Positions 1-8,338 of a DNA stretch of 23,071 nt are shown here, in pieces; the stretch's first letter is position 1, and every line of letters starts with the position of its first letter. The notes beneath the pieces are model-generated. The model had not been told where the DNA came from and searched no databases. It saw only the letters and a list, made by a program, of their open reading frames with translations. The stretch is from JBBTUF01 sp038063855 (GTDB taxonomy: Bacteria; Patescibacteriota; Minisyncoccia; Ryanbacterales; GWA2-47-10b): the NCBI GenBank assembly GCA_038063855.1, contig JBBTUF010000031.1, positions 1 through 23,071 on the forward strand. Direction: 5' to 3'. The position numbers and the translations under genes are program-made.

Positions 1-174
1 AAATATTGTATATCATACCTGGATGTTACTGCCGAGCGATTATTTGATTTGTTGCAGGGCGCACTACAGAATTCAGACTCGTTGAAGCGCATTATGAATA
101 GTCGGCTGGAGGAAATACGTGTTTGTGAATGGGAGCGTTGGGCGACGCTTTTTACCGCAGTGCCTGCCACATAA
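1..174 (+). CDS. C-terminal end of a probable glycosyltransferase (5' truncated by the window)
   Basis: Frame 1 is open from the first base to a TAA at 172-174 and encodes 57 residues. The peptide (…AERLFDLLQGAL…RLEEIRVCEWERWATLF…) resembles the C-terminal helix of family 4 (GT-B fold) glycosyltransferases, which ends in a helix with a W-E-x-x-A pattern packing back on the N-terminal domain. The following gene starts at 177, two bases after this stop, so the two are probably cotranscribed, and the neighbours are membrane glycosyltransferases. The family call rests on this short tail and on context only; it could be another helical protein. Confidence 0.5.
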   Translation, partial: KYCISYLDVTAERLFDLLQGALQNSDSLKRIMNSRLEEIRVCEWERWATLFTAVPAT

Positions 175-176
175 AT

Positions 177-1736
177 ATGAAAAAAGAAAAAATATTTACA
201 GCTTTATTTTTTAGTTTTGTATTGCTGGTATTGTTGTTAGGTATTCGTGGTATTGTAGGAAACCCAACTGCTGAGACGATCAACAATATTGTGTGGACCG
301 ATGATGGACCACTTGAACTGTCTCCTGATCGCGGGCGATTTTCACTATTGTATTCAATAGCGGAGAATCTTTCACTAAAATTTTCCTTACCGATTGCTCG
401 TTTTGCAACGCCTGACCTTGGTATTACGCCAAATGGTGAATATGTATCGCTGTTCGCCCCCGGCGTTTCATTTATTGTGTTACCCGGGTATGTAGTGGGG
501 AAGCTATTTGGAGTCTCGCAAGTAGGAGCTTTTGCTGTTATCGCTCTTTTTGCGCTTTTTAACGCGGGGCTTGTTCGTGCTATTGCCATGAGGTTGGGAG
601 CAAGTAGTTATGCCGCAAGTTTTGGAGCGTTGGCATTTTTGTTTGCATCGCCTGCGTTTGCCTACGCGGTAACACTCTATCAGCATCATATTTCGACATT
701 TCTGATTCTTTCGAGTATTTATGTTTTACTTCGTTGGCATGGCTGGTGGTCGATAGCATACGTATGGTTTGCACTAGCACTGGCACTTTCGGTTGACTAT
801 CCAAATATAGTTTTAATGGTGCCAATTGGTCTGTGGGCGCTTTCGCGTATCGTGTGGTTCGAAAAAGATACACGTGGGCTTCGTTTTAAAATTTCTTTTT
901 TAAATATTCTCACTGTGGTCAGCGTAATACTCCCGCTAGCTTTTTTCTTGTGGTATAACACAGTGGCAAATGGAAATCCGTTGCAGTTGTCAGGTACGCT
1001 CAAGCGGGTTGAGGCAATTGATGAATTTGGCAAACCTGCACAATCACAACTCGCACAAACTCTTGGTCTTGCGGTTTCGAATCCCAATCGTAAGAAGTCA
1101 GCGATTAATTTTTTCCATTCTCGCAATCTTCTCAACGGGTTTTATACGCATTTTATAAGCCCCGATCGAGGAGTTATTAATTTTGCTCCGATAATGTTGT
1201 TAGGTTTTTTTGGTCTTGCGTATGTTTTTAAAAAAAATGTAACTGTTGGCAAAGTTCTTGCGGGGATTATAGGATTTAACATTTTACTATATTCAATGTG
1301 GGGCGATCCATATGGTGGATGGGCCTTTGGGTCACGATATCTCATACCCTCGTATGCAATACTTGGTATTGGTATAGCAAAACTTCTCGAATATTCAAAA
1401 AAACGTTATATCGTATTGGCAATATGTATGACGCTTGTAAGTCAATCGATATGGATTGGAGTGCTGGGAGCTGTGACTTCAAACCGTAACCCTCCGCAAA
1501 TTGAAATTTTAGCACTGGAAAAAATTTCCGGGCGTGAAGAAAAATATTCGTACGATCGAAATGAGCAGTATCTGGCGAGTAACCATGCCAAGTCATTTAT
1601 ATTTAACACAATTGGATATCGATACATAAGTGCTACAGGATATCGAACATTGATCGCAAGCCTCGTGATTGCGATGTGTGCGTTATTGCTTGGTGGTCTT
1701 CTTTTAGATACACAAAAGGAGAAACGTCATGAATAA
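177..1736 (+). CDS. GT-C type multi-pass membrane glycosyltransferase
   Basis: 519 residues from the ATG at 177. The frame is open further upstream, but an earlier start would overlap the previous gene by about 45 nt, and the MKKEKIF start followed at once by a hydrophobic segment is typical. The protein is a run of about 10-12 hydrophobic segments with an early extracytoplasmic loop containing SPDRGR and TPNGEYVSLF, and a late DPYGGWAFGSRYLIPSY segment, a layout known from GT39/PMT-like lipid-linked-sugar transferases. It probably moves a sugar from a polyprenyl-phosphate donor to a glycan or protein outside the membrane. No SD is visible. Its stop overlaps the next ATG by 8 nt, so the two GT-C proteins are translationally coupled. 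Donor and acceptor cannot be deduced. Confidence 0.72.
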   Translation: MKKEKIFTALFFSFVLLVLLLGIRGIVGNPTAETINNIVWTDDGPLELSPDRGRFSLLYSIAENLSLKFSLPIARFATPDLGITPNGEYVSLFAPGVSFIVLPGYVVGKLFGVSQVGAFAVIALFALFNAGLVRAIAMRLGASSYAASFGALAFLFASPAFAYAVTLYQHHISTFLILSSIYVLLRWHGWWSIAYVWFALALALSVDYPNIVLMVPIGLWALSRIVWFEKDTRGLRFKISFLNILTVVSVILPLAFFLWYNTVANGNPLQLSGTLKRVEAIDEFGKPAQSQLAQTLGLAVSNPNRKKSAINFFHSRNLLNGFYTHFISPDRGVINFAPIMLLGFFGLAYVFKKNVTVGKVLAGIIGFNILLYSMWGDPYGGWAFGSRYLIPSYAILGIGIAKLLEYSKKRYIVLAICMTLVSQSIWIGVLGAVTSNRNPPQIEILALEKISGREEKYSYDRNEQYLASNHAKSFIFNTIGYRYISATGYRTLIASLVIAMCALLLGGLLLDTQKEKRHE

Positions 1737-3351
1737 ATATTCTCCAACCGAATTTACCATATCAATAGACACGACAAAGCGTTTTGTTGCTTTTTGCGAG
1801 CGTAATGCAATATATGTTTTATCCATCGTACTATCATGTATATCCGTGGTGGCATTTACTGCTTATTACTTTAACGGTTTTGGTCTTGCGTACAATGATG
1901 CCAGGAGTCATCTCGATATCGGTAGGCGCGTAGTAGAGGGGCTTAAGCCTGGGCTTGCACAGCTCGGGAGTGTTTGGCTACCACTGACACACATTTTAAT
2001 GATACCTACGATTTGGAATGATTTTATGTGGCATACGGGGCTTGCAGGCGCACTTCAATCGATGATCGCATACGTAGCAACAGGGTTACTTATTTATCTT
2101 TTTTTGCGCGAACTTGGCGCGAGTATGTTTGCGCGTTTGGTGGGTGTTGCAATTTTTGCGTCAAATACAAATATTTTATATTTACAATCGACTGCAATGA
2201 CAGAACTCTTGTTACTTGCAACTATGACTGCGGGTGCATACCAGTTGCTCTTGTGGTTCAAAAGTAATGATATGGTGTACCTCATTAAAAGTTCATTCTG
2301 GATAATGCTTTCAACGCTTGTGCGATATGACGGGTGGTTTTTGTTTGGGTTCGCGGCAATTTTAATATTTTCTTATACACTCTATCGAAAAGGATATGCG
2401 CCTGCTGAAGGTACGGTGGTGTTGTATGCAACGCTTGCAGGATTTGGTATCGCACTATGGTTTTTATGGAACGCGCTTATTTTTAAAGATCCGTTATATT
2501 TTATATTCGGGCCATATTCCGCGTATTCTCAACAAAATCAATTGGAGGCTGCTGGTGTCTTAGCCACAAAAGGCGATTGGTTTCTTTCACTTAAATTTTA
2601 TGTGTACGCGCTTGCATACAACTCGGGAGCCTTTACGATGTTTTTGGGGCTTGCAGGCGCTTTTGTGATGTGGTTTAACCGTCGTGAAAATATACGCGTG
2701 CGGGTTGCTTCGGTCGTGCTTATTGCGCCGTTTTTATTTAATGTCATCGCGCTGTATCTCGGGCATTCAGTTCTTTTTATCCAAGGTCTCTCGGGTGATA
2801 CATGGTTCAATATACGATACGGCGTCATGATGATGCCATCGCTTGCAATTTTTATTGGATATCTTGTTGATCGTGTACGGCTCGTAAGAGGATTGGTTGT
2901 TGGTTTGTTGATTTTTGTTATGTTTTTTAGTATTACAAGTAGTGATACAGTTACGATCGATGACGCGCGTGTAGGATCAAGCCAAAAAAATGTGACGGAA
3001 GTATCGAGTTGGCTTACCGATCACGCAAAAAACGAGAAAGGATTTATTCTTATTTCTGCCGCAAGTCATGATGCAATCATTTTTTCTTCGGGTTTGCCGA
3101 TGAAGAAGTTTATTCACGAGGGCACGGGTGCGTATTGGACAAGTGCTACCCGAAGCCCTGATCGCTGGGCGCGTTGGATTATTATGCGCACGTACTCTGA
3201 AGACGATTCTACTTGGCGATTGGTGAGTAAATCACCGGGCTTTGAGCGCTACAATCTTGTAGGTATGTATCCTTTCGCAGATATTTATGAATTGAAGCCG
3301 GAATTTATGGCAGATTTACAGACAGAGCCAGTGCTAGGTAAGCAAAAATAA
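1729..3351 (+). CDS. Second GT-C type membrane glycosyltransferase
   Basis: 540 residues. After a first transmembrane helix (about residues 28-48) comes the loop YNDARSHLDIGRRV (N56-V68), which matches the acidic, metal/donor-phosphate-binding first loop of GT-C mannosyltransferase-like enzymes, followed by LGSVWLPLTH. About ten further hydrophobic helices and a soluble C-terminal domain of about 130 residues (from near 410) follow, the usual GT39/ArnT-like arrangement. Start choice: AAGGAG at 1716-1721 lies 7 nt before the ATG and inside the end of the upstream gene. It probably glycosylates an exported polysaccharide or protein together with its neighbours. It is not a recent duplicate of the gene before it; only the general topology is shared. 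Confidence 0.75.
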   Translation: MNKYSPTEFTISIDTTKRFVAFCERNAIYVLSIVLSCISVVAFTAYYFNGFGLAYNDARSHLDIGRRVVEGLKPGLAQLGSVWLPLTHILMIPTIWNDFMWHTGLAGALQSMIAYVATGLLIYLFLRELGASMFARLVGVAIFASNTNILYLQSTAMTELLLLATMTAGAYQLLLWFKSNDMVYLIKSSFWIMLSTLVRYDGWFLFGFAAILIFSYTLYRKGYAPAEGTVVLYATLAGFGIALWFLWNALIFKDPLYFIFGPYSAYSQQNQLEAAGVLATKGDWFLSLKFYVYALAYNSGAFTMFLGLAGAFVMWFNRRENIRVRVASVVLIAPFLFNVIALYLGHSVLFIQGLSGDTWFNIRYGVMMMPSLAIFIGYLVDRVRLVRGLVVGLLIFVMFFSITSSDTVTIDDARVGSSQKNVTEVSSWLTDHAKNEKGFILISAASHDAIIFSSGLPMKKFIHEGTGAYWTSATRSPDRWARWIIMRTYSEDDSTWRLVSKSPGFERYNLVGMYPFADIYELKPEFMADLQTEPVLGKQK

Positions 3352-3355
3352 AAAT

Positions 3356-4618
3356 ATGGTGCGTATGAGTTTATGGATTGTCGGTGCGCTGGTGATTCTT
3401 GGAGTGTGTGCTTGGTTGTTGTTTGTTATTTTGCAGACAGACAAAAAAACAACCATTTATAGCAACTCGCGAGTTCATTTTTGGCGCACTACCTCAATCG
3501 ATACTTCAAAATATTCTCGGGATCTCGCTCGTGAAAAATTAAATGATTCTTCTTTCGATACAATAATTGAAGAGCAGGTGCGCAATATTGCAGAAACGGG
3601 AGCAACTCATGTGTCGATCAATACTCCATATGACGAAGAGTTCGTGCCGTATCTTACGCGTTGGGTTGAGGCTGCGCGTCGTCATAATATCAACGTATGG
3701 TTTCGTGGGAATTGGTCTGGCTGGGAAGAGTGGTTTGATTATCAGCGCATTTTTCGTGATGAACATATTTCCAAAACAGAAAAATTTATTTTAGCTCATC
3801 GCGATTTGTTTAAAGATGGTGATATTTTTACACCATGCCCCGAGTGTGAAAATGGTGGTCCGGGTGATCCGCGTCATAACAATGACGTTGTTGGCCACCG
3901 AGAGTTCTTAATTAAAGAGTACAGCATGACAAAAAGTACATTTGAAGTCATCGGGAAAAGTGTTCGTTCTAACTATAATTCTATGAATGCTGATGTCGCG
4001 CGGGTTGTTATGGATCCGCTGACCACGAGTGCGTTGGGCGGTGTAGTTGCGGTGGATCATTATGTTGAGTCTCCGATAGAGTTTGCTCGCGATGTAGCTG
4101 AAATTGCTACATCAAGCAAAGGCGATATTGTAGTAGGTGAGTTTGGAGCTCCGATTCCGGATATTCACGGATCAATGTCTGCGGCAACACAAGCCGCATG
4201 GATTGAAAGTGCACTTTTTGAACTCACAAAAATGCCGCATGTAGTTGGTGTAAATTATTGGACTGCTGTTGGGGGATCTACAGAAATATGGAATAGTAAA
4301 ATGATTGCGCGCCTTGCGGTTGACGTTCTAAAGAATTTTTATAAGCCGTTGAAAGTAAATGGTTTTGTAAAAGACGAACTCGACCGACCTATTGCCAATG
4401 CAAAAATTTCAACAAAACTTCGCGAGATTAGAGCTGATCAATATGGGTATTTTGAATTACCATATTATCCAAAAGGAGATCTTACGATAGAGGTGGAGGC
4501 TTCAGGACATTCTTCGACTAATAGTTTAATTTCAAAGCCCAATCAGCAATTTGAAATTATTCTTGTGAAAACAAATAAAAGCATGTTTGATCGGTTTTTC
4601 GATTTTATACGGTTATAA
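3356..4618 (+). CDS. Membrane-anchored TIM-barrel glycosidase-like protein with C-terminal carboxypeptidase-regulatory-like domain
   Basis: 420 residues. An N-terminal transmembrane anchor (about residues 5-27) precedes a probable (beta/alpha)8 barrel to about 330, with features seen in clan GH-A glycosidases: VWFRGNWSGWEEW near 114, TPCPECENG (E163/E165, candidate acid/base) and VVGEFGAP (E262, candidate nucleophile), then VNYWTA at a strand end. Residues about 334-405 (VNGFVKDELDRPIANAKIS…QYGYFELP) form a transthyretin-like CarboxypepD_reg beta-sandwich, common as a spacer in surface proteins. The gene starts 4 nt after the GT-C gene, so it is probably part of the same operon and acts on or senses the exported glycan. 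ATG 3365 is an alternative start. The GH family is not assignable by eye; activity could be lost. Confidence 0.65.
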   Translation: MVRMSLWIVGALVILGVCAWLLFVILQTDKKTTIYSNSRVHFWRTTSIDTSKYSRDLAREKLNDSSFDTIIEEQVRNIAETGATHVSINTPYDEEFVPYLTRWVEAARRHNINVWFRGNWSGWEEWFDYQRIFRDEHISKTEKFILAHRDLFKDGDIFTPCPECENGGPGDPRHNNDVVGHREFLIKEYSMTKSTFEVIGKSVRSNYNSMNADVARVVMDPLTTSALGGVVAVDHYVESPIEFARDVAEIATSSKGDIVVGEFGAPIPDIHGSMSAATQAAWIESALFELTKMPHVVGVNYWTAVGGSTEIWNSKMIARLAVDVLKNFYKPLKVNGFVKDELDRPIANAKISTKLREIRADQYGYFELPYYPKGDLTIEVEASGHSSTNSLISKPNQQFEIILVKTNKSMFDRFFDFIRL

Positions 4619-4624
4619 TTTCTA

Positions 4625-6373
4625 TCAATTAAGTGTGACGCTTGTGATATCTACGGTAAAAGCGTTCGCACGCCAAAACCTCGCATGCAAATCTGATACA
4701 GACTTTGTAGTATCTAGTTTTATGCTCGCATTCCCAATCTTATGAAAGTCAGCCAATGGTATTGATATTATCTGTAGGCCATCTTTACCGTTTTGACCAT
4801 AGAGAACAACATTCGCTCCATACCAATCATTGTTTTGAACAAAAACAATAGAGGCTTCATCATCTCCTTTGCCAAAGGTACTGCCGTGAAGGTTGAATGT
4901 TATTGACGCAGAAGCCATACCAGAAAGGGAATTTGCTGGAATACCTAGGTTTTTTTCAGCGGAGCCGTTGTTGCCCGCGAGAGTCCATGAGCTTGATGTA
5001 AGGAGTTCTGCGCCGCCTGCTACTGGTGTAGGGGTTGGAATTGGGACGGGTATCGGGTCAGGAGTTGTCGTACCAGTGCCAGTAAGTTGCACACTGGTAA
5101 CATCAACACTGAAACTGCTTGCACGCCAAAACCTCGCATGCAAATCTGATACAGACTTTGTAGTATCTAGTTTTATGCTCGCATTCCCAATCTTATGAAA
5201 GTCAGCCAATGGTATTGATATTATCTGTAGGCCATCTTTACCGTTTTGACCATAGAGAACAACATTCGCTCCATACCAATCATTGTTTTGAACAAAAACA
5301 ATAGAGGCTTCATCATCTCCTTTGCCAAAGGTACTGCCGTGAAGGTTGAATGTTATTGACGCAGAAGCCATACCAGAAAGGGAATTTGCTGGAATACCTA
5401 GGTTTTTTTCAGCGGAGCCGTTGTTGCCCGCGAGAGTCCATGAGCTTGATGTAAGGAGTTCTGCGCCGCCTGCTACTGGTGTAGGGGTTGGAGTGGGTTC
5501 TATCTTGTATTGGCGGCTCAGCCACGAACCATAACTAGTATTAGCACAAGCGGCAGGCGAATTGCATACCAATGGGTCATATTGCGCATACGCGAGGAAG
5601 GCGTCTTCTTTGTTTATTAAATCAGTACCAGTTACATTCGATGGGAGGAGAGAAATTTGATAATCATAATAGCCCGTTAAAATATGAGGGGAAGTATATA
5701 ATGTATGTGCCTCGAATACAAGATACGCAGCTGAATAGTGATCGCTATGATCTACGCTTGAATTGTATGTATCTTGATAATTTTGAATACGAATTTGGGA
5801 AGGTTGATATTTTTGAAGTAAATTGGCCAAGGTATTTATGATATCCTGTTTTGTAAAGCTAGCTGTGTCATCAACCGCATGGATAACGCTAATGTTCCCA
5901 AGCCATAATTTTTGAAGACTTTCAAAATTATTGTTAGAAAATCCGCCTCCGTTGGTGTTTCCATCAGGCAGGCGCATAAAAACAAGTGATATCAATGGGT
6001 TTTGGGTGAGAGTAAATGTTGCGAAAGTACTCCCATTTGTTTGCTCCCACTGATTTGGCACAGTGCTCATCTTGGCATATGCCGCCTTTGAGCCCGACTC
6101 TCTTGAGAGCCAATAAGCGCTACCTTGGTTTGCGTCGCCCGCAGTTAAAAATATGGTCACAACACATTTTCCTGCGCTAATGTCGTGTTGTATGTCGGGG
6201 TTTATAAAAAGTAAATCATCGTCTTGATGAGCGACAACAGAAAGGGATGTTCCGAGTGGGCAGGCGCTCGAAGCCACCGCAGAAGAAGAACTATAAAGAA
6301 AGAAAATTTCTACAACAAAAATTAGTGAGATAAACCAAGAAACATTTTTTTTATCAATCAGTAAGAATTTCAT
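4625..6373 (-). CDS. Secreted PIG-L/LmbE-family N-acetylglucosamine deacetylase-like protein with two identical C-terminal domains
   Basis: 582 residues. A signal peptide (about 1-35, ending near AVASSA) is followed by a PIG-L domain to about 290. The zinc motif is VVAHQDDDLLF (H49, D51, D52), with the third ligand in VDHSDHYSAAY (H209/H212). Known members remove N-acetyl groups from GlcNAc-containing glycans or lipids, so a surface or environmental amino-sugar deacetylase is likely. Two C-terminal beta-sandwich domains of about 124 residues follow (from about 300 and 452), each after a Pro/Thr-rich linker ending in PTPTPVAGG; they probably bind carbohydrate or cell wall. The two copies are identical over most of their length and differ only in the last 15 residues or so. 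The gene is convergent with the glycosidase-like gene (6 nt between stops) and has its own promoter. Confidence 0.8.
   Translation of the reverse strand: MKFLLIDKKNVSWFISLIFVVEIFFLYSSSSAVASSACPLGTSLSVVAHQDDDLLFINPDIQHDISAGKCVVTIFLTAGDANQGSAYWLSRESGSKAAYAKMSTVPNQWEQTNGSTFATFTLTQNPLISLVFMRLPDGNTNGGGFSNNNFESLQKLWLGNISVIHAVDDTASFTKQDIINTLANLLQKYQPSQIRIQNYQDTYNSSVDHSDHYSAAYLVFEAHTLYTSPHILTGYYDYQISLLPSNVTGTDLINKEDAFLAYAQYDPLVCNSPAACANTSYGSWLSRQYKIEPTPTPTPVAGGAELLTSSSWTLAGNNGSAEKNLGIPANSLSGMASASITFNLHGSTFGKGDDEASIVFVQNNDWYGANVVLYGQNGKDGLQIISIPLADFHKIGNASIKLDTTKSVSDLHARFWRASSFSVDVTSVQLTGTGTTTPDPIPVPIPTPTPVAGGAELLTSSSWTLAGNNGSAEKNLGIPANSLSGMASASITFNLHGSTFGKGDDEASIVFVQNNDWYGANVVLYGQNGKDGLQIISIPLADFHKIGNASIKLDTTKSVSDLHARFWRANAFTVDITSVTLN
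4668..5039. repeat. Direct repeat, copy 1 (372 bp), paired with 5121-5492
   Basis: Bases 4668-5039 and 5121-5492 match base for base, offset 453. Each copy encodes almost one whole C-terminal domain and the end of its Pro/Thr linker in the deacetylase gene. Identity stops in the third linker codon on one side and in the domain's last strand on the other. Confidence 0.95.
5121..5492. repeat. Direct repeat, copy 2 (372 bp), paired with 4668-5039
   Basis: Second exact copy of the domain-coding repeat. The 81 bp between copies encodes the divergent end of the first domain and the linker TTTPDPIPVPIPTPTP. Lack of any synonymous difference implies recent duplication or continuing gene conversion. 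Confidence 0.95.
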
Positions 6374-6399
6374 CCTGTGTTGTAATGCTTGTTGTTTTT

Positions 6400-6428
6400 A
6401 TCATAACGACACTATTTGCGTTCGGCAA
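6400..6428 (-). promoter_or_regulatory. Promoter of the deacetylase gene
   Basis: On the minus strand TTGCCG (6428-6423), a 17-nt spacer, and TATGAT (6405-6400) form a sigma70-type promoter about 27 nt before the ATG at 6373. Unlike several other genes here, this one would have a short leader of roughly 20 nt. That leader has no clear SD beyond AGG directly before the ATG. Confidence 0.5.
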
Positions 6429-6505
6429 TAAGAATATTTTTTTTCTGTTGATAAAATTGAATGATAGTTGTTAAATTTATAACGACATCATTTTTAATGT
6501 CACAC

Positions 6506-6563
6506 AAGAGTACTTTTTACTCTTATCTCGTAAGGCATAATTCGATATCCACTCGTGTGGATA
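6506..6563. other. Two small inverted repeats in the intergenic region
   Basis: AAGAGTA-CTTTT-TACTCTT (6506-6524) and TATCCAC-TCGT-GTGGATA (6546-6563) are perfect 7-bp stems. The right half of the second with the next base gives TGTGGATAA (6556-6564), the consensus DnaA box in reverse orientation. They lie between the deacetylase promoter and the structured-RNA promoter and could be binding sites for a regulator, or weak terminators for transcription entering from either side. The function is unknown. Confidence 0.4.
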
Positions 6564-6582
6564 ATTTTTGTGCGATTTTTTC

Positions 6583-6613
6583 TTGACGCGTTCTATTGAT
6601 GCCTGCTAAGAAT
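6583..6613 (+). promoter_or_regulatory. Promoter of the structured RNA
   Basis: TTGACG (6583-6588) and TAAGAA (6607-6612) are 18 nt apart, with TG at 6604-6605 giving an extended -10 (TGC-TAAGAA). The -35 is good and the -10 is weak. Transcription would begin near 6619 and run into the structured region and its terminator. Confidence 0.5.
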
Positions 6614-6618
6614 GGTAG

Positions 6619-6840
6619 GTGGCAAGTTAGGATTCATTAAAAATTTAACGGGCGCAGGTTTTAAAACGATTTTTTCATTCGTCAAGGAGATCGGCGCTCT
6701 TTTTATTTTAGCTAAAATCGGGCTGGCAGCCTGCGCCCCATCCAGCCTTGGCTTTTTAAGCCAAGGTTGGGTGAAGGATTGCTGGCTCGATTTTAGCTAA
6801 GATCTTGAAGATCCGCCTTTCGCGGGTCTTTTCGTGTTTT
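6619..6840 (+). ncRNA. Structured RNA of about 220 nt with a probable pseudoknot; unknown family
   Basis: Three helices fit together with almost no unpaired bases on the 5' side. P2 is 25 bp with G-U pairs, 6705-6729 with 6779-6803. P3 is 16 bp with a 3-nt UUU loop, 6739-6754 with 6758-6773, inside P2. P1 is GGGCGCAGG at 6650-6658 with its perfect 9-base complement at 6730-6738, exactly the bases between P2 and P3, so P1 and P2 form a pseudoknot. A terminator follows (6808-6840) and a promoter precedes. A 62-codon ATG frame across it (6612-6800) has no SD and is probably not a gene. It does not show the landmark motifs of tmRNA, RNase P, SRP or 6S RNA that I could recognise. It may be a free sRNA or a terminating leader ahead of the surface-protein genes. 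Confidence 0.6.
6808..6840 (+). terminator. Intrinsic terminator of the structured RNA
   Basis: AAGATCCGC (6808-6816), loop CTTTC, GCGGGTCTT (6822-6830) form a 9-bp stem with one G-U pair. TTCGTGTTTT follows. It ends transcription about 100 nt before the first TasA-like gene. Confidence 0.75.
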
Positions 6841-6901
6841 GGCTAATAAAAAATCGAAGTATCAATTTATAAAAGGTCGAAAATTAATTCCGAATATTTA
6901 A

Positions 6902-6930
6902 TTAACAATCTTTAGATAAAAGTTTACAAA
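6902..6930 (+). promoter_or_regulatory. Possible promoter of the TasA-like locus
   Basis: TTAACA (6902-6907), a 17-nt spacer and TACAAA (6925-6930) lie directly before ATG 6931 and 9 nt before ATG 6940. If used, the ATG at 6931 would be upstream of the transcription start, favouring 6940. The -10 is weak, so this is tentative. Confidence 0.35.
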
Positions 6931-6939
6931 ATGATAAAA

Positions 6940-8307
6940 ATGAAAAACAAAAAAATCTTTTTGAGTCTCAGCATCATTGTAGGAGTAGTAGCTCTTGCGT
7001 ATGGCGGAACGCGTTCCTTCTTCTCTGATTCTGAAACTTCAACAGGCAATACGTTTACAGCCGGAGCAATCGATCTTAAAATCGACAACGAAAGCTATGT
7101 GACTAGTACTTCGACTGGTCAGTTAGCTTTAAATCCGCGCACAAGTTGGAGTTTGCGTGATTTAACGATCGAAAAATTTTTTGATTTTACTGATGTAAAA
7201 CCGGGCGATGTAGGCGAAGACACAATTTCATTTCATGTCGACAACAACGATTCGTGGCTGTGTGCGGCAGTAAAATTGACAAGCAATGATGAAAACAGCA
7301 ATTTACAGCCAGAGATAAAGGATGGCGACACAACGATTGGTGCCGGTAATGGAGAACTTGCCAATCAAATAAACTTTATTTGGTGGGCGGACGATGGTGA
7401 CAATGTACTTGAAACCAACGAGCTTGTTCTACCGGGCGGTCCGATTGGAGCACTAAACGTTGGTGACGAGGCGACCGTTTCTCTTGCGGATGCAGAAACA
7501 AACATTTGGGGCGATACAGGCCCACTTCCTGGCAATTCAGACCGGTTTATTGGTAAGGGGTGGTGCTTTGGAGCATTAACTGAAACACCAGTAACTCAAG
7601 ACGAGCAAGGTAAAACAGGCTCAAACGGCCCACTTGTTCGTGGAACAGGCTTCTCTTGCGATGGCTCACAGGTAAACAATACCGCACAGACCGATAGCCT
7701 TACCGCAGATGTAACCTTTAGTTCAATCCAATCACGAAACAATTTGGGTTATCTCTGCTCTCCAGGAACAACTGAACCAACTGGTACGATAACCATTAAA
7801 AAGATAATCATTAATGACGACGGCGGTACTGCGACATCAACCGATTTCTCGTATTTTATTGATAGTACAAGTGTTGCAAATCATATACCAAAGAATTTTG
7901 CTCCAGGAACATATACAGTAAGCGAACTTGGCGTGTCAGGGTATGAAGCAACATTTAGTGGTGATTGTGATGCAACTACTGTGCAAATTACAATTGCAAA
8001 TAGCGAAAACAAAATCTGTACAATTACAAACGATGATATTAGCCCGGTAGTCAATATATTAAAAATTGTAGATGTCGGTAATGCCTCACCCACATCATTC
8101 ACTGTGCGCGTTGATGGGACAATCGTTCCAACAGGTGGATCGAAGCCGGTAACTGCGAATACCAATCATTCGATCACAGAAGATGCGCATGGTGCGTATC
8201 ACTTCGTGGGTATTACTGGTTCTGGATGTCCCGCGAATCTTGGCGATGCATTCCAGCTTACACCAGGGCAATCCATAACTTGCTCGATTCATAATGCACA
8301 GAATTAA
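6940..8307 (+). CDS. TasA/camelysin-like secreted fibre protein A with two C-terminal SpaA-like domains
   Basis: 455 residues from ATG 6940; ATG 6931 would add MIK. The N-terminus (MKNKKIFLSLS…YGGTRSFFSDSETSTGNTFTAGAIDL) is a SipW-type signal peptide and start-of-fold as in Bacillus TasA (GGGTxAAFxD…ASGTLDL). A beta-rich shaft of about 275 residues follows, with VKPGDVGEDTIS, WWADDGDNVLETNE (D-x-D-x-D-N, possible Ca2+ site), RFIGKGWCFG, FSCDGS and DVTFSSIQSRNN. Residues about 282-365 and 370-455 are two SpaA/prealbumin-like domains (GTITIKK…YTVSEL…TITNDD). It is first of three paralogues cleaved, presumably, by the signal peptidase at 11095. Polymerisation into fibres is inferred from TasA. 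No SD is visible. Confidence 0.75.
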   Translation: MKNKKIFLSLSIIVGVVALAYGGTRSFFSDSETSTGNTFTAGAIDLKIDNESYVTSTSTGQLALNPRTSWSLRDLTIEKFFDFTDVKPGDVGEDTISFHVDNNDSWLCAAVKLTSNDENSNLQPEIKDGDTTIGAGNGELANQINFIWWADDGDNVLETNELVLPGGPIGALNVGDEATVSLADAETNIWGDTGPLPGNSDRFIGKGWCFGALTETPVTQDEQGKTGSNGPLVRGTGFSCDGSQVNNTAQTDSLTADVTFSSIQSRNNLGYLCSPGTTEPTGTITIKKIIINDDGGTATSTDFSYFIDSTSVANHIPKNFAPGTYTVSELGVSGYEATFSGDCDATTVQITIANSENKICTITNDDISPVVNILKIVDVGNASPTSFTVRVDGTIVPTGGSKPVTANTNHSITEDAHGAYHFVGITGSGCPANLGDAFQLTPGQSITCSIHNAQN

Positions 8308-8338
8308 TAAAAAATTATATTATTTAAAATAAAAAATT

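Noticed and set aside
4893..5534. Two plus-strand open frames beginning MNVIDAEAIPEREF, antisense to the deacetylase
   Set aside because: They are identical only because they lie on the 372-bp repeat; they are the antisense of real domain-coding sequence and have no initiation signals.
6506..6564. Replication origin suggested by a DnaA box and A+T-rich DNA
   Set aside because: Only one consensus box, and no dnaA/dnaN or box cluster is present.
6612..6800. 62-codon ATG reading frame across the structured RNA region
   Set aside because: No SD, the start lies within the -10 box of the predicted promoter, and the bases are better explained by long paired helices; the peptide has no recognisable features.
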